Assembly (NCBI GenBank): GCA_002842095.1
Contig: PHCB01000002.1
Span: 1-64,000, forward strand
Origin: a candidate division BRC1 bacterium HGW-BRC1-1
Lineage (GTDB): Bacteria; Sumerlaeota; Sumerlaeia; Sumerlaeales; Sumerlaeaceae
Length of the DNA: 64,000 nt
Direction of reading: 5' to 3'
Shown: positions 45,140 to 54,424 of the stretch, piece after piece
Position numbering within the stretch: position 1 is the stretch's first letter
Layout: each line of letters starts with the position of its first letter
Notes under the pieces: model-generated
Seen by the model: the letters and a program-made list of their open reading frames with translations, nothing else
Told to the model about the DNA's origin: nothing
Databases searched by the model: none
Translations under genes and position numbers: made by a program

Positions 45140-45570
45140 TGCCGCGTTTCGTCAGACAAGTTTTGGGAGCATCGTTTCTGCTCTCGGTTATATTTTCAGC
45201 CTACTGGGCCAGTCATGATATGGGCGCCGGAGTGGCTTTTGGCATTGCGGCAGCGTGGGCCATGGCAAATATTGTGGTGTGGTCGGGTTTGGTGTTGAGT
45301 TTTCTGCGTCCTGAACCACGCAATGCTTTGGTCATCCTCGGATGGCTCTCGGCGAAATTTCTCCTTTTGGGAGGTGGTTTCGCCGGTTTGGTGATGGCGG
45401 CACCGCTTCGGCGCGGCACGGCTTTGGGCGTGACGGCAGGAGTGTCGATGGTTTTGTTGGTAATCGTCTTAACGGCTTTGGGTGCTGCTATCAGCGGCGT
45501 CGATTTGTTGAAGGGCGGCCAGCCTCGCGGTGCGGGGGCGGTCGAGGATGAAAGTCAGAGGATTTCATGA
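45139..45570 (+). CDS. atpI: ATP synthase subunit I-like protein
   Basis: The 143-residue product has four membrane helices and an acidic C-terminal tail. Position and topology match AtpI (F0 chaperone for c-ring assembly). The start is the ATG at 45139, which shares its A with the stop of atpZ. It overlaps atpB by 4 nt (ATGA). Sequence similarity to well-known AtpI proteins is weak, so the name rests on context. Confidence 0.7.
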   Translation: MPRFVRQVLGASFLLSVIFSAYWASHDMGAGVAFGIAAAWAMANIVVWSGLVLSFLRPEPRNALVILGWLSAKFLLLGGGFAGLVMAAPLRRGTALGVTAGVSMVLLVIVLTALGAAISGVDLLKGGQPRGAGAVEDESQRIS

Positions 45571-46634
45571 GAAGCAGGATTGTGCAGAAGGTTACGGATC
45601 AGCAAGCGGGTGCCTTAATTCTTCGGGCCATGATGCGCACCCGCGGGTTGGCTGGCGCGTGTCTTGTTCTTTTTCTTCTCATAGGCTCGGCGACGGCGTG
45701 GGCTGTCAACCCGGTGACAGACGCTCACGGGCATGCTGTCACAGCGATTCATGCGCCCGATGGTGAGGTTCATGGTGAGGTTCTTCATGACGGCGGCCAT
45801 GCCGCCGAGGCAACCAGTCCCGAGCTTCCCAACATCATTACCATCGCATTAAAGCTGAAGGTGAACGGCAAGACCCTTGAGGATGTTGCGCCCGCAACCG
45901 CGCACTTTCTTCACGCTTACGAATATCAGATTTTTGCCGTCTTCATTGCGTTTGTCAGTGCGCTGTTCATCTTTGGTACGCTGAGGCTGAGGGCCGAGCG
46001 GCCCGGCAAGATGCAGGCCTTCCTCGAAGTGATCGTGGAAGGATTCTATAATTTCGTCACGAGTATTCTGGGCGAGCGGGGCAAGAAGTACGTGCCGTTC
46101 TTCGCGTCGCTGTTCATGTTCATCTGGCTGAATAACATGTTCGGCATTATCCCGCTGTTCACGGGTGCCACCTCGAAACTGCAAACGACGGGCACGCTGG
46201 CGATGTTCGTCTTCTTCTATGTGAACTTTTATGGTCTGGTGGAGAGCGGCCCCTGGGCTTTCTTCAAGCACATGTGCGGCAGCCCCGAGGGCGTGTTGCA
46301 GTGGATTATTGGCGTCGTGCTGATCTTCCCTGTGGAACTGATCGGGTTGTTTGCCAAGCCGCTGTCGCTGGCGCTTCGTCTTTTCGGTAACATCATGGGC
46401 GAACATATTCTCAGCGGGGTGTTCCTCATGTTGGGTATCTCGCTGATGACGTTCTTCTGGCCGTCAGCGCCCGTTGGAATTCCGCTGCACCTGCCTTTCC
46501 TTTTCCTGTCGTTGCTCGTGGGCACCATTCAAGCGCTGGTGTTCACGCTCCTCGGCATGATTTATCTGTTGATGGTTCTGCCCCATGAGCACGACGACCA
46601 CCATGGTCATGTTGCGGAGGTAGAGGGGCACTGA
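45567..46634 (+). CDS. atpB: ATP synthase F0 subunit a
   Basis: This is the proton-channel subunit. At 355 residues it is longer than the E. coli protein (271) because of an N-terminal ~70-residue extension with a hydrophobic signal-like helix (about 28-46) and a His-rich stretch (HGHAV, HGEVLHDGGHA). The essential Arg lies in SLALRLFGNIMGEH, and the C-terminal helices QALVFTLLGMIYL match the family. A His-rich C-terminal tail (HEHDDHHGH) is present. It is coupled to atpI upstream. Confidence 0.95.
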   Translation: MRSRIVQKVTDQQAGALILRAMMRTRGLAGACLVLFLLIGSATAWAVNPVTDAHGHAVTAIHAPDGEVHGEVLHDGGHAAEATSPELPNIITIALKLKVNGKTLEDVAPATAHFLHAYEYQIFAVFIAFVSALFIFGTLRLRAERPGKMQAFLEVIVEGFYNFVTSILGERGKKYVPFFASLFMFIWLNNMFGIIPLFTGATSKLQTTGTLAMFVFFYVNFYGLVESGPWAFFKHMCGSPEGVLQWIIGVVLIFPVELIGLFAKPLSLALRLFGNIMGEHILSGVFLMLGISLMTFFWPSAPVGIPLHLPFLFLSLLVGTIQALVFTLLGMIYLLMVLPHEHDDHHGHVAEVEGH

Positions 46635-46674
46635 TGTTTTTCGCCTGAAGGTGGGGCGGTTTTGATGATAATTT

Positions 46675-46739
46675 TTGCAACACCCGGCAACTCCGGTTCT
46701 CTCCCCTCGGGCAGGGAGCGGCGGCGGCGGGTATTGCAA
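46675..46739 (+). promoter_or_regulatory. Intercistronic hairpin between atpB and atpE
   Basis: TTGCAA plus CCCG (46675-46686) pairs with CGGG plus TTGCAA (46728-46739), each broken by a 2-nt bulge. An inner CTCxCCCC/GGGxGAG-type stem fills much of the 41-nt interior. It ends 45 nt before the atpE start and has no T-run. It may protect or process the message so that atpE is made in excess. Confidence 0.6.
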
Positions 46740-46784
46740 GCATGAGCAACAACCACTAATTGATTCGCTACAGAGAGGACAAAG

Positions 46785-47021
46785 ATGGACAAGATCACCG
46801 CCATCGCATTGGCATATCCGCTTGGACTGGGCCTTGCGGCACTGGGTTCGGCATTCGGCCTGGGCCGTGCTGTGGGAGCGGCCATGGAGGCCATGGGGCG
46901 TCAGCCCGAAGCAGCAGGCAAGATTCAGACGGCGATGATCATCGGCGCGGCCTTTATCGAGGCTCTTACGATTTACGCGCTGATTTCTCCGTTCATTGCT
47001 CAGGCGACCTTCCTGAAGTAG
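46785..47021 (+). CDS. atpE: ATP synthase F0 subunit c
   Basis: The 78-residue hairpin protein forms the rotor ring. Helix 1 (7-28) contains the GxGxGxG-like [14 protein letters not shown] pattern, the polar loop is RQPEAAGK, and the ion carboxylate is Glu59 in [11 protein letters not shown]. The residue after Glu59 is Ala and helix 1 lacks the Gln seen in sodium-type rings, so proton coupling is likely. It lies 150 nt after atpB and 108 nt before atpF. Confidence 0.96.
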   Translation: MDKITAIALAYPLGLGLAALGSAFGLGRAVGAAMEAMGRQPEAAGKIQTAMIIGAAFIEALTIYALISPFIAQATFLK

Positions 47022-47129
47022 TTGTCGGTGCCAGATGATTTTCCGCAGTGAAAGCGGCCGGGACCCGGGCGAGAATCAGCCCGGTGTCTCGCCGCATCCG
47101 CACCGGTACCACAATGAGGAGAAGGCACC

Positions 47130-47612
47130 ATGAACCAAATGATCATCCAGGTCGCCACGACCGCATTGGCGTTCCTGATCTTCTTTTGGGTTTCGAAGAA
47201 GTTGTTCTGGACGAGCATCCTCCAGACCATCGAAGCCCGGCAGTCGCGCATTCGGGGCGAGTTCAATCGCATCGATGAATTGCGCGCACAGGTGGAGGCG
47301 CTCGAGGCCAACTACAAGGCCAAGCTCTCGGAGATAGACGCCGAGGCGCGCAACCGCATGCAGGAAGCGGTGGCTCACGGGCGCGACCTGGCCGAGGAGA
47401 TCGCGGAAACATCGCGGCGCGAGGCCAACGAGGCGCTGGAGCGCAACAAGCAGATCATCGCCATTGAGATGGAGAAGGCTCGCGAGGTGCTTCGCCAGGA
47501 GGTTGTGGAGATGACCCTGACAGCGACCGACAAGATCATCAAGGAACGGCTTGACGATTCGAAACACCGGCAACTGGTGTCGGGATTTGTTGAGGAGTTG
47601 GGGCGCAAGTGA
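47130..47612 (+). CDS. atpF: ATP synthase F0 subunit b
   Basis: The 160-residue product has one N-terminal helix (about 5-23) followed by a long charged coiled coil (about 30-150), which forms the peripheral stalk to F1. AGGAGA lies upstream. Its stop overlaps the GTG start of atpH (GTGA). Only one b-type gene is present, so the stalk should be a homodimer. Confidence 0.93.
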   Translation: MNQMIIQVATTALAFLIFFWVSKKLFWTSILQTIEARQSRIRGEFNRIDELRAQVEALEANYKAKLSEIDAEARNRMQEAVAHGRDLAEEIAETSRREANEALERNKQIIAIEMEKAREVLRQEVVEMTLTATDKIIKERLDDSKHRQLVSGFVEELGRK

Positions 47613-48163
47613 AGTATTTCGATCCCATCGTAACGGAGCGCTACGCGCAGGCTTTGTTTGAGGTGGCTCGCCGCCAGGGCAAGCTGCAGGTGATCTGCGA
47701 CGCCATCAACTCGTTGCATGGTCTCGAGTCGTTATCGAACAAACTGTCCGTCTTTCTCGACAGCCCGCAGATCTCCACCGAGGACAAGCTGGCACTGTTT
47801 GAGAAGTCCATGCGTGGTCGCGTGGATGATCTGCTCGTGGACTTTATGGACCTGCTTTTGCGCAAGCAGCGGATCGATCACCTCCGGCCCATCTTCAAAC
47901 GGTACGACGTGCTGGTGCAGGAGGATCAGGGGCTGCATGCGGGGACGGTCAACACGGCGGTTCCGCTGGATGACGCCCAGAAGGCAACGCTGAAAGAGTC
48001 CCTCGAACGGTACATGGGCAAGCGTCTCGTGGTGAAATGGAAAGTTGACCCGGCCGTGGTGGGGGGCGTGCGGTTTAAGTCGGGCGATTTGTTGCTCGAT
48101 GACACCGTGCAGGGCAAACTTCAAAAGCTGCGTGAGCGGCTGGAGGAAAGGTTGAAGCAATGA
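47609..48163 (+). CDS. atpH: ATP synthase F1 subunit delta, GTG start
   Basis: The 184-residue product matches the delta/OSCP family: RYAQALFEVARRQGKL near the N-terminus and a C-terminal GGVRFKSGDLLLDDTVQGKLQKLRE. It links the b dimer to the top of F1. The GTG start at 47609 overlaps the atpF stop, and its own stop overlaps the start of the DinB-like gene by ATGA, so all three are translationally coupled. Confidence 0.93.
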   Translation: MKYFDPIVTERYAQALFEVARRQGKLQVICDAINSLHGLESLSNKLSVFLDSPQISTEDKLALFEKSMRGRVDDLLVDFMDLLLRKQRIDHLRPIFKRYDVLVQEDQGLHAGTVNTAVPLDDAQKATLKESLERYMGKRLVVKWKVDPAVVGGVRFKSGDLLLDDTVQGKLQKLRERLEERLKQ

Positions 48164-48654
48164 ACGATATCTCGCCCGCCCGTTTTGTGTTGGACTTCAA
48201 CACGAACGCGCTGCGCACCGTGCGACTGGTGCGTACATTCACCGATGCCGATCTCGACCTTCGTCCCGGTGAGGGAAGCATGACAACGGCAGAGCAGTTC
48301 AATCACCTTTGCGCGTGCCACAATTTCATGCGTGGAGTGCTGGAGGATGAGAGTCCCACCACGGAACTCTTCCATAAAAGTTACGATGTGAGCAGCGTGA
48401 AGGCTGCAATTGCATCGCTGGGTGGAAGCATCGGGCAGGTGCAGAGCGCCGCCTCGCGGGTAACGCAGGGCATGTGGGAAGAAAAAATTTCGCCCTTTGG
48501 GTTGGACTGGCTTATGACCCGCGGGCAGATGGCTTATCTGATGATCGAGCACGAGGTGCATCATCGCGGCCAGTTGACGGTTTACGCCCGCGTAGCGGGC
48601 CACACGCCGGTAAATCTTTACCTGCCTGTGGACGATACAGTTTTAAACATCTGA
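48160..48654 (+). CDS. DinB-fold protein embedded in the ATP synthase operon
   Basis: The 164-residue four-helix-bundle protein has the DinB metal triad pattern: His49 in FNHLCACH, and His131 and His135 in [12 protein letters not shown]. DinB-superfamily members include bacillithiol- and mycothiol-dependent transferases and many proteins of unknown role. Its start overlaps the atpH stop (ATGA) and it ends 22 nt before atpA, so it is translated with the F1 genes. It is not a known ATP synthase component. Whether the link is functional or accidental cannot be told from one genome. Confidence 0.85.
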   Translation: MNDISPARFVLDFNTNALRTVRLVRTFTDADLDLRPGEGSMTTAEQFNHLCACHNFMRGVLEDESPTTELFHKSYDVSSVKAAIASLGGSIGQVQSAASRVTQGMWEEKISPFGLDWLMTRGQMAYLMIEHEVHHRGQLTVYARVAGHTPVNLYLPVDDTVLNI

Positions 48655-48676
48655 CAACGGGAATAGGAAACGACGC

Positions 48677-50227
48677 ATGGCGATTCGCGCTGAAGAAATT
48701 ACAAATGTCATAGAGCGGGAACTGGAAGGTTACCGCGCGCAACTGGACGTTGAAAAAGTTGGCACGATCCTGCGCGTGGGTGACGGCATCGCGACCATTT
48801 ACGGTCTGTCGGAAGTGATGGCAGGCGAGTTGCTGGAGTTTCCCGGCGGCGTGATGGGCATGGCGCTGAACCTCGAAGAGTCCAGTGTGGGTGCCGTGCT
48901 TTTCGGCAGCGACGTGGACATCAAAGAGGGCGACACGGTGCGCCGCACAGGCCGCATTGCAAGCGTTCCCGTGGGCCCGGAACTTGTGGGCCGCGTGGTG
49001 AATGCGCTGGGTCAGCCCATCGATGGTAAAGGGCCCATCACCTCCAAGGAATTCCGTCCCATCGAATCGCCCGCGCCCAACGTCATCGCGCGCCAGAGCG
49101 TGAAGCAGCCGCTGATGACCGGCATCAAGGCCATCGACTCGATGATCCCCATCGGCCGTGGTCAGCGCGAGTTGATCATCGGTGACCGCCAGATCGGCAA
49201 GACCGCCGTGGCCCTCGATACGATCATCAACCAAAAGGGACAGGACGTCATCTGCATTTACGTCGCCATTGGCCAGAAGACCTCGACCGTGGTGGACATC
49301 GTGGAAACCCTCACGAAAGCGGGCGCGATGGAATATACCATCGTCGTCAATGCGTCTGCCGAGGATGCAGCATCGCTGCTCTACATCGCGCCATACGCAG
49401 GCTGTGCCATGGGTGAGTACTTCATGTATAATGGCAAACATGCGCTATGCATTTACGACGATTTGTCGAAGCAGGCCGTGGCCTATCGGCAGTTGTCGCT
49501 GTTGCTGCGCCGTCCGCCGGGCCGTGAGGCTTATCCCGGCGACGTCTTCTATCTCCACTCGCGGTTGCTGGAGCGTGCGGCAAAGTTGAGCGAGGACATG
49601 GAAATTCTGAAAGAATCCTGCCCCCAGGCCAAGGCTCCCGGCGGTTCTCTGACAGCATTGCCCATCATCGAAACGCAGGCTGGCGACGTGTCGGCGTACA
49701 TTCCGACCAACGTGATTTCCATCACCGACGGCCAGATTTATCTGGAGCCGGATCTCTTTTACTCGGGCGTTAAACCCGCCGTGAATGTGGGCCTCTCGGT
49801 CAGCCGCGTGGGTGGCAACGCTCAGACGAAGGCCATGAAGAAGGTGGGCGGCAAGTTGCGCCTCGATCTGGCACAATACCGCGAACTGGCAGCCTTTGCC
49901 CAGTTCGGTTCCGACCTCGACGCCGCCACCAAGGCTCAGCTTATGCGCGGCGAGCGCTTGGTTGAGGTGCTGAAACAAAACCAATTCACTCCGCAGTCTT
50001 TGTGGCGTCAGGTGATTATTCTCTTCGCCGCCACGCAGGGCTTTCTCGATGACATCGTAGTGGATCGCATTCGTGATTTCGAGTCGACGTTGTATGACTT
50101 CGTCGAGTCACGTTACGCAGACATCCCCACGACGATCGAGCGGGAAAAAGACCTCACGGACAAGCTGCAGGATACCATGCGCAAGGCCGTGACGGAGTAC
50201 AAAGCGGAGTTTAACAAGCAGGCATAA
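48677..50227 (+). CDS. atpA: ATP synthase F1 subunit alpha
   Basis: The 516-residue subunit is the non-catalytic nucleotide-binding subunit of F1. It contains the P-loop [22 protein letters not shown], the [42 protein letters not shown] block and the late [14 protein letters not shown] segment. It is the last gene of the operon; a strong terminator follows at 50280, and atpG, atpD and atpC are absent from this window. Those genes must be encoded elsewhere. Confidence 0.97.
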   Translation: MAIRAEEITNVIERELEGYRAQLDVEKVGTILRVGDGIATIYGLSEVMAGELLEFPGGVMGMALNLEESSVGAVLFGSDVDIKEGDTVRRTGRIASVPVGPELVGRVVNALGQPIDGKGPITSKEFRPIESPAPNVIARQSVKQPLMTGIKAIDSMIPIGRGQRELIIGDRQIGKTAVALDTIINQKGQDVICIYVAIGQKTSTVVDIVETLTKAGAMEYTIVVNASAEDAASLLYIAPYAGCAMGEYFMYNGKHALCIYDDLSKQAVAYRQLSLLLRRPPGREAYPGDVFYLHSRLLERAAKLSEDMEILKESCPQAKAPGGSLTALPIIETQAGDVSAYIPTNVISITDGQIYLEPDLFYSGVKPAVNVGLSVSRVGGNAQTKAMKKVGGKLRLDLAQYRELAAFAQFGSDLDAATKAQLMRGERLVEVLKQNQFTPQSLWRQVIILFAATQGFLDDIVVDRIRDFESTLYDFVESRYADIPTTIEREKDLTDKLQDTMRKAVTEYKAEFNKQA

Positions 50228-50279
50228 CCATGGTGTTGCGGGCGAGAGGTATCGCCGCAATAGTCCGAAAAAATAAGCC

Positions 50280-50316
50280 CCGCCTGCCGTCTCTGTTGAA
50301 CGGCAGGCGGGATTTT
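50280..50316. terminator. Bidirectional terminator after atpA
   Basis: An 11-bp stem, CCGCCTGCCGT/ACGGCAGGCGG, with a 9-nt loop is flanked by a T-run on the right and an A-run on the left. It serves the convergent atpA and the esterase gene, whose stop overlaps its right edge. Confidence 0.9.
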
Positions 50317-51104
50317 TATTTCTTCGTGGTGTCGACGTCCGGCGGAAGTTGCTGCTGGAGCATCCAATCAAAAACTTCCGGATTGTCGTAAGTGCGCGAC
50401 CAGCTGTCATGCGTGGCATCAGGATATATCGTCAGTTTCGCTGCACCACCCGCGGCATTGATGGCGGCTACCATCTCTTCGCTTTCCCGGGGATTAACCG
50501 CCTTGTCCTTCGCGCCATGAAATGCCCACACAGGCATGTGCGCGATGAGTCTGGCCATCCAGGGTCGGCCACCGCCGCAAATAGGCACGATGGCGGCGAA
50601 GCGGTTGGGTTGGGTGAGGGCCAACTCCCATGTGCCGTAGCCACCCATGCTGACACCCGTCACGTAGATGCGCGACTTATCGACACGCAGACACGATTGG
50701 ACGTTATCCAGAAGCATTGTGAGCGCTTCCATGTTCCACCATTTCCCATCGGGGCATTGCGGGCTGACGAGGATGAACGGGAATTTCGCACCGTTCTCGA
50801 TCAGCTTGGGCGGGCCGTGGGTCTTCACTTTTTCGAGGTCGTTGCCCCGCTCCCCAGCGCCATGCAGGAAGAGCACGAGCGGGAATTTCGTCGTCGTGGT
50901 TCCGTAGTCGTCGGGCAGGTACAGCAGGTAATTCAGTTCCACAGTCTTGGTGACTCGTTTGGAGAATTTCGCGGGTTTCTGCACGGAAGATGTCGTCGGA
51001 CTATCCTTCGAAGGAGATGATTTTTTTGCGGCATCGGCAGTGGCCGAACCCAGCAGCAGCGCCGCAGCGAGGGCGGCATGGAGAAGATAACGCATCGTTT
51101 TCAT
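50316..51104 (-). CDS. Exported alpha/beta-hydrolase (esterase/feruloyl-esterase-like)
   Basis: The product has about 262 residues from the ATG at 51104 (MKTMRYLLH) and a signal peptide. The alpha/beta-hydrolase core shows LVLFLHGAGERG (oxyanion), GVSMGGYG with the nucleophile Ser, then DKAVNP (Asp) and DATHDSW (His). This pattern is typical of the polyhydroxybutyrate-depolymerase/dienelactone-hydrolase-like secreted esterases. The substrate is unknown. The mature N-terminus is Ser- and Lys-rich and probably flexible. Confidence 0.8.
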   Translation of the reverse strand: MKTMRYLLHAALAAALLLGSATADAAKKSSPSKDSPTTSSVQKPAKFSKRVTKTVELNYLLYLPDDYGTTTTKFPLVLFLHGAGERGNDLEKVKTHGPPKLIENGAKFPFILVSPQCPDGKWWNMEALTMLLDNVQSCLRVDKSRIYVTGVSMGGYGTWELALTQPNRFAAIVPICGGGRPWMARLIAHMPVWAFHGAKDKAVNPRESEEMVAAINAAGGAAKLTIYPDATHDSWSRTYDNPEVFDWMLQQQLPPDVDTTKK

Positions 51105-51159
51105 AAGGCAAACTTGTGCGGTGACATTTTTCAATCAAGGGGAAATTCGGGAAGGAGAG

Positions 51160-53598
51160 TCACTCCGCCGTGACGTTGAAGGCAACCTCGTCGGCGCGCC
51201 CCAGATCGTCGGCGCAGCGCAGGCGATGACTGCCGGGTTGGAGGATCAGGAAAGCATCCGTGCCCGGCGTGACGGAGGCGATGAGTTGGCCGTCGAGGAA
51301 CCAATAAAGCAGTGACCCGGCAGCCGGAGCCACAGCGCGCAGCGCGATCTTTTGCGCCTCGGCGGGGCGCCCCGGTTGCACCAGAAAAGCGTCGCCGTTG
51401 GTGGGTGAGACGATGCGCGGTGCCACCAGTCCGGCTCGCGTGGCGCAGCCGGAAAAGTGGGGCGGCGGAGCGTTCTCCTCTATTTGGTGATCGCGAAACC
51501 ATTGCGACACACGCGCTGGCCAGACCGCGAAAACTTTTTCCTCGCACGCGTGACCTTCTGCGCAGCGGGGGCAGAGCACCTGGCTGGTGGCCGTGTCGAT
51601 GCTCATGCGTTGGTGTATCCGGCATGAAACAGGAAGTCGCGCCGCATTGGCAATGGCCATGACGGAGCGTGTCGTGGGGCAATCCGGCGAGGAGGGCGCG
51701 CCCGTTACCGCGCAAACATTAATGTGCGTGATGCCACCGGGGTTGCGGGGCCATCGCGGGTCGCGGGTTTCGCGATGGTTCTGCAACCACACGGCCATGG
51801 TCAGGGCGGGCGGTGCTGCGGCGCGGGCACCTGTGATGCCCGGCGATGGGCGTCCGTCAAAATTCCCCAGCCAGACTGCCGTGGTGTGGGTGCGGGTGCA
51901 CGCAATTGTCCACGCGTCGCGAAACCCGCTGCTGGTGCCGGTTTTCCACGCGATGCCTTCCATGTCCTTCAGCGCCAGAGCCACTTCCTCGGGAGGTCGA
52001 AGGGTGGCGTCGGCCAGCGCGCGCAGAGCGAAATAGGCTGCTTGGGGGCTGAGCAAATGTCGCGGGGGACTGGCGATGGAAGATGAGCGTATGGACATGG
52101 TTTGGGTTGTAAGGCGGGCAGGTTCGGGGCGTGTGATGCGGGTCCCCTCGATCATCACCTTGGGAGCGAGAGCATCTCCGCCCCGGGCGAGCATGGCGTA
52201 GGCTCCGGCCAGATCGAGGAGCGTTACACCGCAAGTGCCCAGGGCCAGCGAGAGACCGTATTCGCCGGCGGGTTTGTCGAGCGTGGCGAGGCCGGCGTTA
52301 CGCATGAAACTAACAGCGCGGTTTAATCCGGTCGATTGCAGCAGTTCGATGGCCGGGATGTTGAGGCTCCAGGCCATTGCCTTGTCGGCGGATACGAGAC
52401 CCTGGCAGGCGTGGTCGAAATTCTCCGGGTGATAACCGCCATAGAAGGTGGGAACATCCAGCAGGCGCGTGTCGGGAAGCGCAGCCCCTTCGCTGAAGGC
52501 GAGCGCATACAACAACGGCTTGAGGGCAGAGCCGGGCGACCGCGGCGACGTGGCCCCATTCACCTGGCCCTGGGTGGAGACGGCCGTGTAGTCGGCCGAC
52601 CCGACCATAGCCAGAACCTCGCCGGTGTCGTTTTGCAAAACCACCGCCGCGCCGTTGGTTACGCCGAAGGCCGCGTTCGATCGCACCGCCTCGGCTACCA
52701 GAGCCTCGGCGCGTTGCTGCACTTCGAGATCGAGAGTCGTCCGGATGCGCGTCATGCGCGGATAGGCTTCGTGCACGAGATCCGTGAAGTGAGGCGCGAG
52801 GCCGGGGGCGTCGTGGCTTCCTACGAGAGGATGTCGTGTGAGGGCACGGTCGTATTCCGGGAGGGTGATTTTGTCATCCTCCAGCATCCGGATCAGCACG
52901 GTGTTGCGCCGCGCAAGGGCCGCCTTGGGGAACCGGTCTGGCCGAAGGCGCGCGGGGGATTGGGGGATGCCGGCCAAAAGCGTGGCTTCATCCAGCGTGA
53001 GAGCCGCGGCGGACTTGCCGAAATAGCGCTGCGCCGCCGCTTCAATCCCGCAGATGTTACCACCGTAGGGCGCGTAGGTCAGGTACAGTTCCAGAATGCG
53101 CTGCTTGCTCAGCACGCGCTCAGCCTGCAACGCGCGAAAAGCCTGGCGAAGTTTGCGTCCCAGCGTGCGTTCGCGGGAGGCGCTCAGGCCAACCACTTGC
53201 ATCGTAATCGTGGAGGCTCCGCTGATGATGCGCCCGCCGCGAAGGTTGCTCAGGGAGGCCCGCAAAATAGCGACGGGGTCGACCCCCCAATGGGTGAAGA
53301 ACCGTTTATCTTCCACCGCAACGATGGCGTTCACCACATGGGTTGAAACTTCGTCGAGGTGGACAGGCACACGCCACTGTTCATCCGTGCCCAGAAACGC
53401 GCGAAGGGGGCGTCCGTTACGATCAAAGAGGAAGCTGGAGGTTTCGGGCGATTCCAGCGATTTCGCATCGAAGGGCACCCATCGCACGGCTGCTACAAGC
53501 ACCAGCAGGGCGATGAGACACACGGCTGCAAGCAGAAGAGACGCCACTGCGGACCAGCGCAGAAGTCGCCTCAGCACAGCGCGCAAACGGATGCTCAT
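51160..53598 (-). CDS. pbpC: Penicillin-binding protein 1C
   Basis: This bifunctional class A PBP polymerises and cross-links peptidoglycan. The product has about 812 residues from the ATG at 53598. The order is membrane anchor (about 15-40), glycosyltransferase domain with VAVEDKRFFTHWGVDP (catalytic Glu near 96), ASTITMQV and GNICGIEAAAQRYFGK, then the transpeptidase domain with SPGSALKPLLYAL (SxxK), SLNIPA (SxN) and WKTGTSSG (KTG). The C-terminal ~100 residues match the PBP1C extra domain (BiPBP_C). A CNVCAVTG-like Cys region (NVCAVTGAPSSPDC) is present. The gene stands with an esterase downstream and a prepilin upstream on the same strand. Confidence 0.92.
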   Translation of the reverse strand: MSIRLRAVLRRLLRWSAVASLLLAAVCLIALLVLVAAVRWVPFDAKSLESPETSSFLFDRNGRPLRAFLGTDEQWRVPVHLDEVSTHVVNAIVAVEDKRFFTHWGVDPVAILRASLSNLRGGRIISGASTITMQVVGLSASRERTLGRKLRQAFRALQAERVLSKQRILELYLTYAPYGGNICGIEAAAQRYFGKSAAALTLDEATLLAGIPQSPARLRPDRFPKAALARRNTVLIRMLEDDKITLPEYDRALTRHPLVGSHDAPGLAPHFTDLVHEAYPRMTRIRTTLDLEVQQRAEALVAEAVRSNAAFGVTNGAAVVLQNDTGEVLAMVGSADYTAVSTQGQVNGATSPRSPGSALKPLLYALAFSEGAALPDTRLLDVPTFYGGYHPENFDHACQGLVSADKAMAWSLNIPAIELLQSTGLNRAVSFMRNAGLATLDKPAGEYGLSLALGTCGVTLLDLAGAYAMLARGGDALAPKVMIEGTRITRPEPARLTTQTMSIRSSSIASPPRHLLSPQAAYFALRALADATLRPPEEVALALKDMEGIAWKTGTSSGFRDAWTIACTRTHTTAVWLGNFDGRPSPGITGARAAAPPALTMAVWLQNHRETRDPRWPRNPGGITHINVCAVTGAPSSPDCPTTRSVMAIANAARLPVSCRIHQRMSIDTATSQVLCPRCAEGHACEEKVFAVWPARVSQWFRDHQIEENAPPPHFSGCATRAGLVAPRIVSPTNGDAFLVQPGRPAEAQKIALRAVAPAAGSLLYWFLDGQLIASVTPGTDAFLILQPGSHRLRCADDLGRADEVAFNVTAE

Positions 53599-53664
53599 GG
53601 GACGCCCGGAGATCATGTTGCTTTGGTTTATGCCAGAGGTCGGCCGCCGCCGCAAGAAAGGTTG

Positions 53665-54285
53665 TTACTGGGTCGTGCCTTGCGAACGATAAATATCGCC
53701 GGTCGAAACCGTGCCGTTGGTCGAATCGTAGCGTGTTCCAAAACCGAAGAAATCTGCGGTGGTATCCACGAACACCAGATCGGGTCCGCAGCTTCCGATC
53801 TTCCACTGGCTGTAGCCGAACGCGCGCAACCAGCGTGCGGTTGAGGCGGCATCGCCTCCCACCCCGTGCCACTCCGCCGTGCCATAATCGTAAGCGTGGC
53901 GGGTGTTGTTGCCGTTCACATAAAATGACGTATTGGGCGCCGGGGAGCTGCTCAAGAGTGAAGCATCTTGAAAGACATCCGGAAGCAGGGATGTGAGATA
54001 GGAGATCGGTGTGGTCAGGCCGGTTTGGACCGTTGCCCATCCGCGATGGTCGCCGCCACGGGCCCCATCGAAGGGGGGGCGGTTGTTGTCGATGGTGTAG
54101 GATTCAATGCCCGTGGCGAGGGTGCGGAGGTCCGAGCGCACGCGGGAAACTTTCGATCGGACCTGCGCCTCAAGAAAGTTTGGGACCGCGATGGCCGCCA
54201 GGATTGCGATGATGGCGACAACAACAAGCAACTCGATGAGTGTGAAAGCGCGGGAAATTGAAGAGCGAGAAGGGGAGGTTCTCAT
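53665..54285 (-). CDS. Type IV/II prepilin-like protein (class III leader)
   Basis: The 206-residue product has the leader RAF-TLIELLVVVAIIAILAAIAVPN, cut in 20-residue terms before the Phe: the run from FTLIELLVV to AVPNFLEAQ is the canonical N-methylation and pilin-helix pattern. The rest is a large, Asn- and Ser-rich globular domain with SKVSRVRSDLRTLATGIESY after the helix, as in GspG-like or DUF1559-like pseudopilins. It is probably a minor pilin or pseudopilin for a type II-like secretion or fibre system; no other such gene is nearby. Confidence 0.85.
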   Translation of the reverse strand: MRTSPSRSSISRAFTLIELLVVVAIIAILAAIAVPNFLEAQVRSKVSRVRSDLRTLATGIESYTIDNNRPPFDGARGGDHRGWATVQTGLTTPISYLTSLLPDVFQDASLLSSSPAPNTSFYVNGNNTRHAYDYGTAEWHGVGGDAASTARWLRAFGYSQWKIGSCGPDLVFVDTTADFFGFGTRYDSTNGTVSTGDIYRSQGTTQ

Positions 54286-54424
54286 GAGTGGGAAATGACC
54301 TCAATTGGGATGATCGATCAAATTCGAACCGATGCTTCGTTTGAGGCGACTGCAAGCAAAAGCGGTGATGAGATCAGGTGAGAGATAGGCTCCCGTAACA
54401 GTCTGAGTTGAAGGACACGGATTT

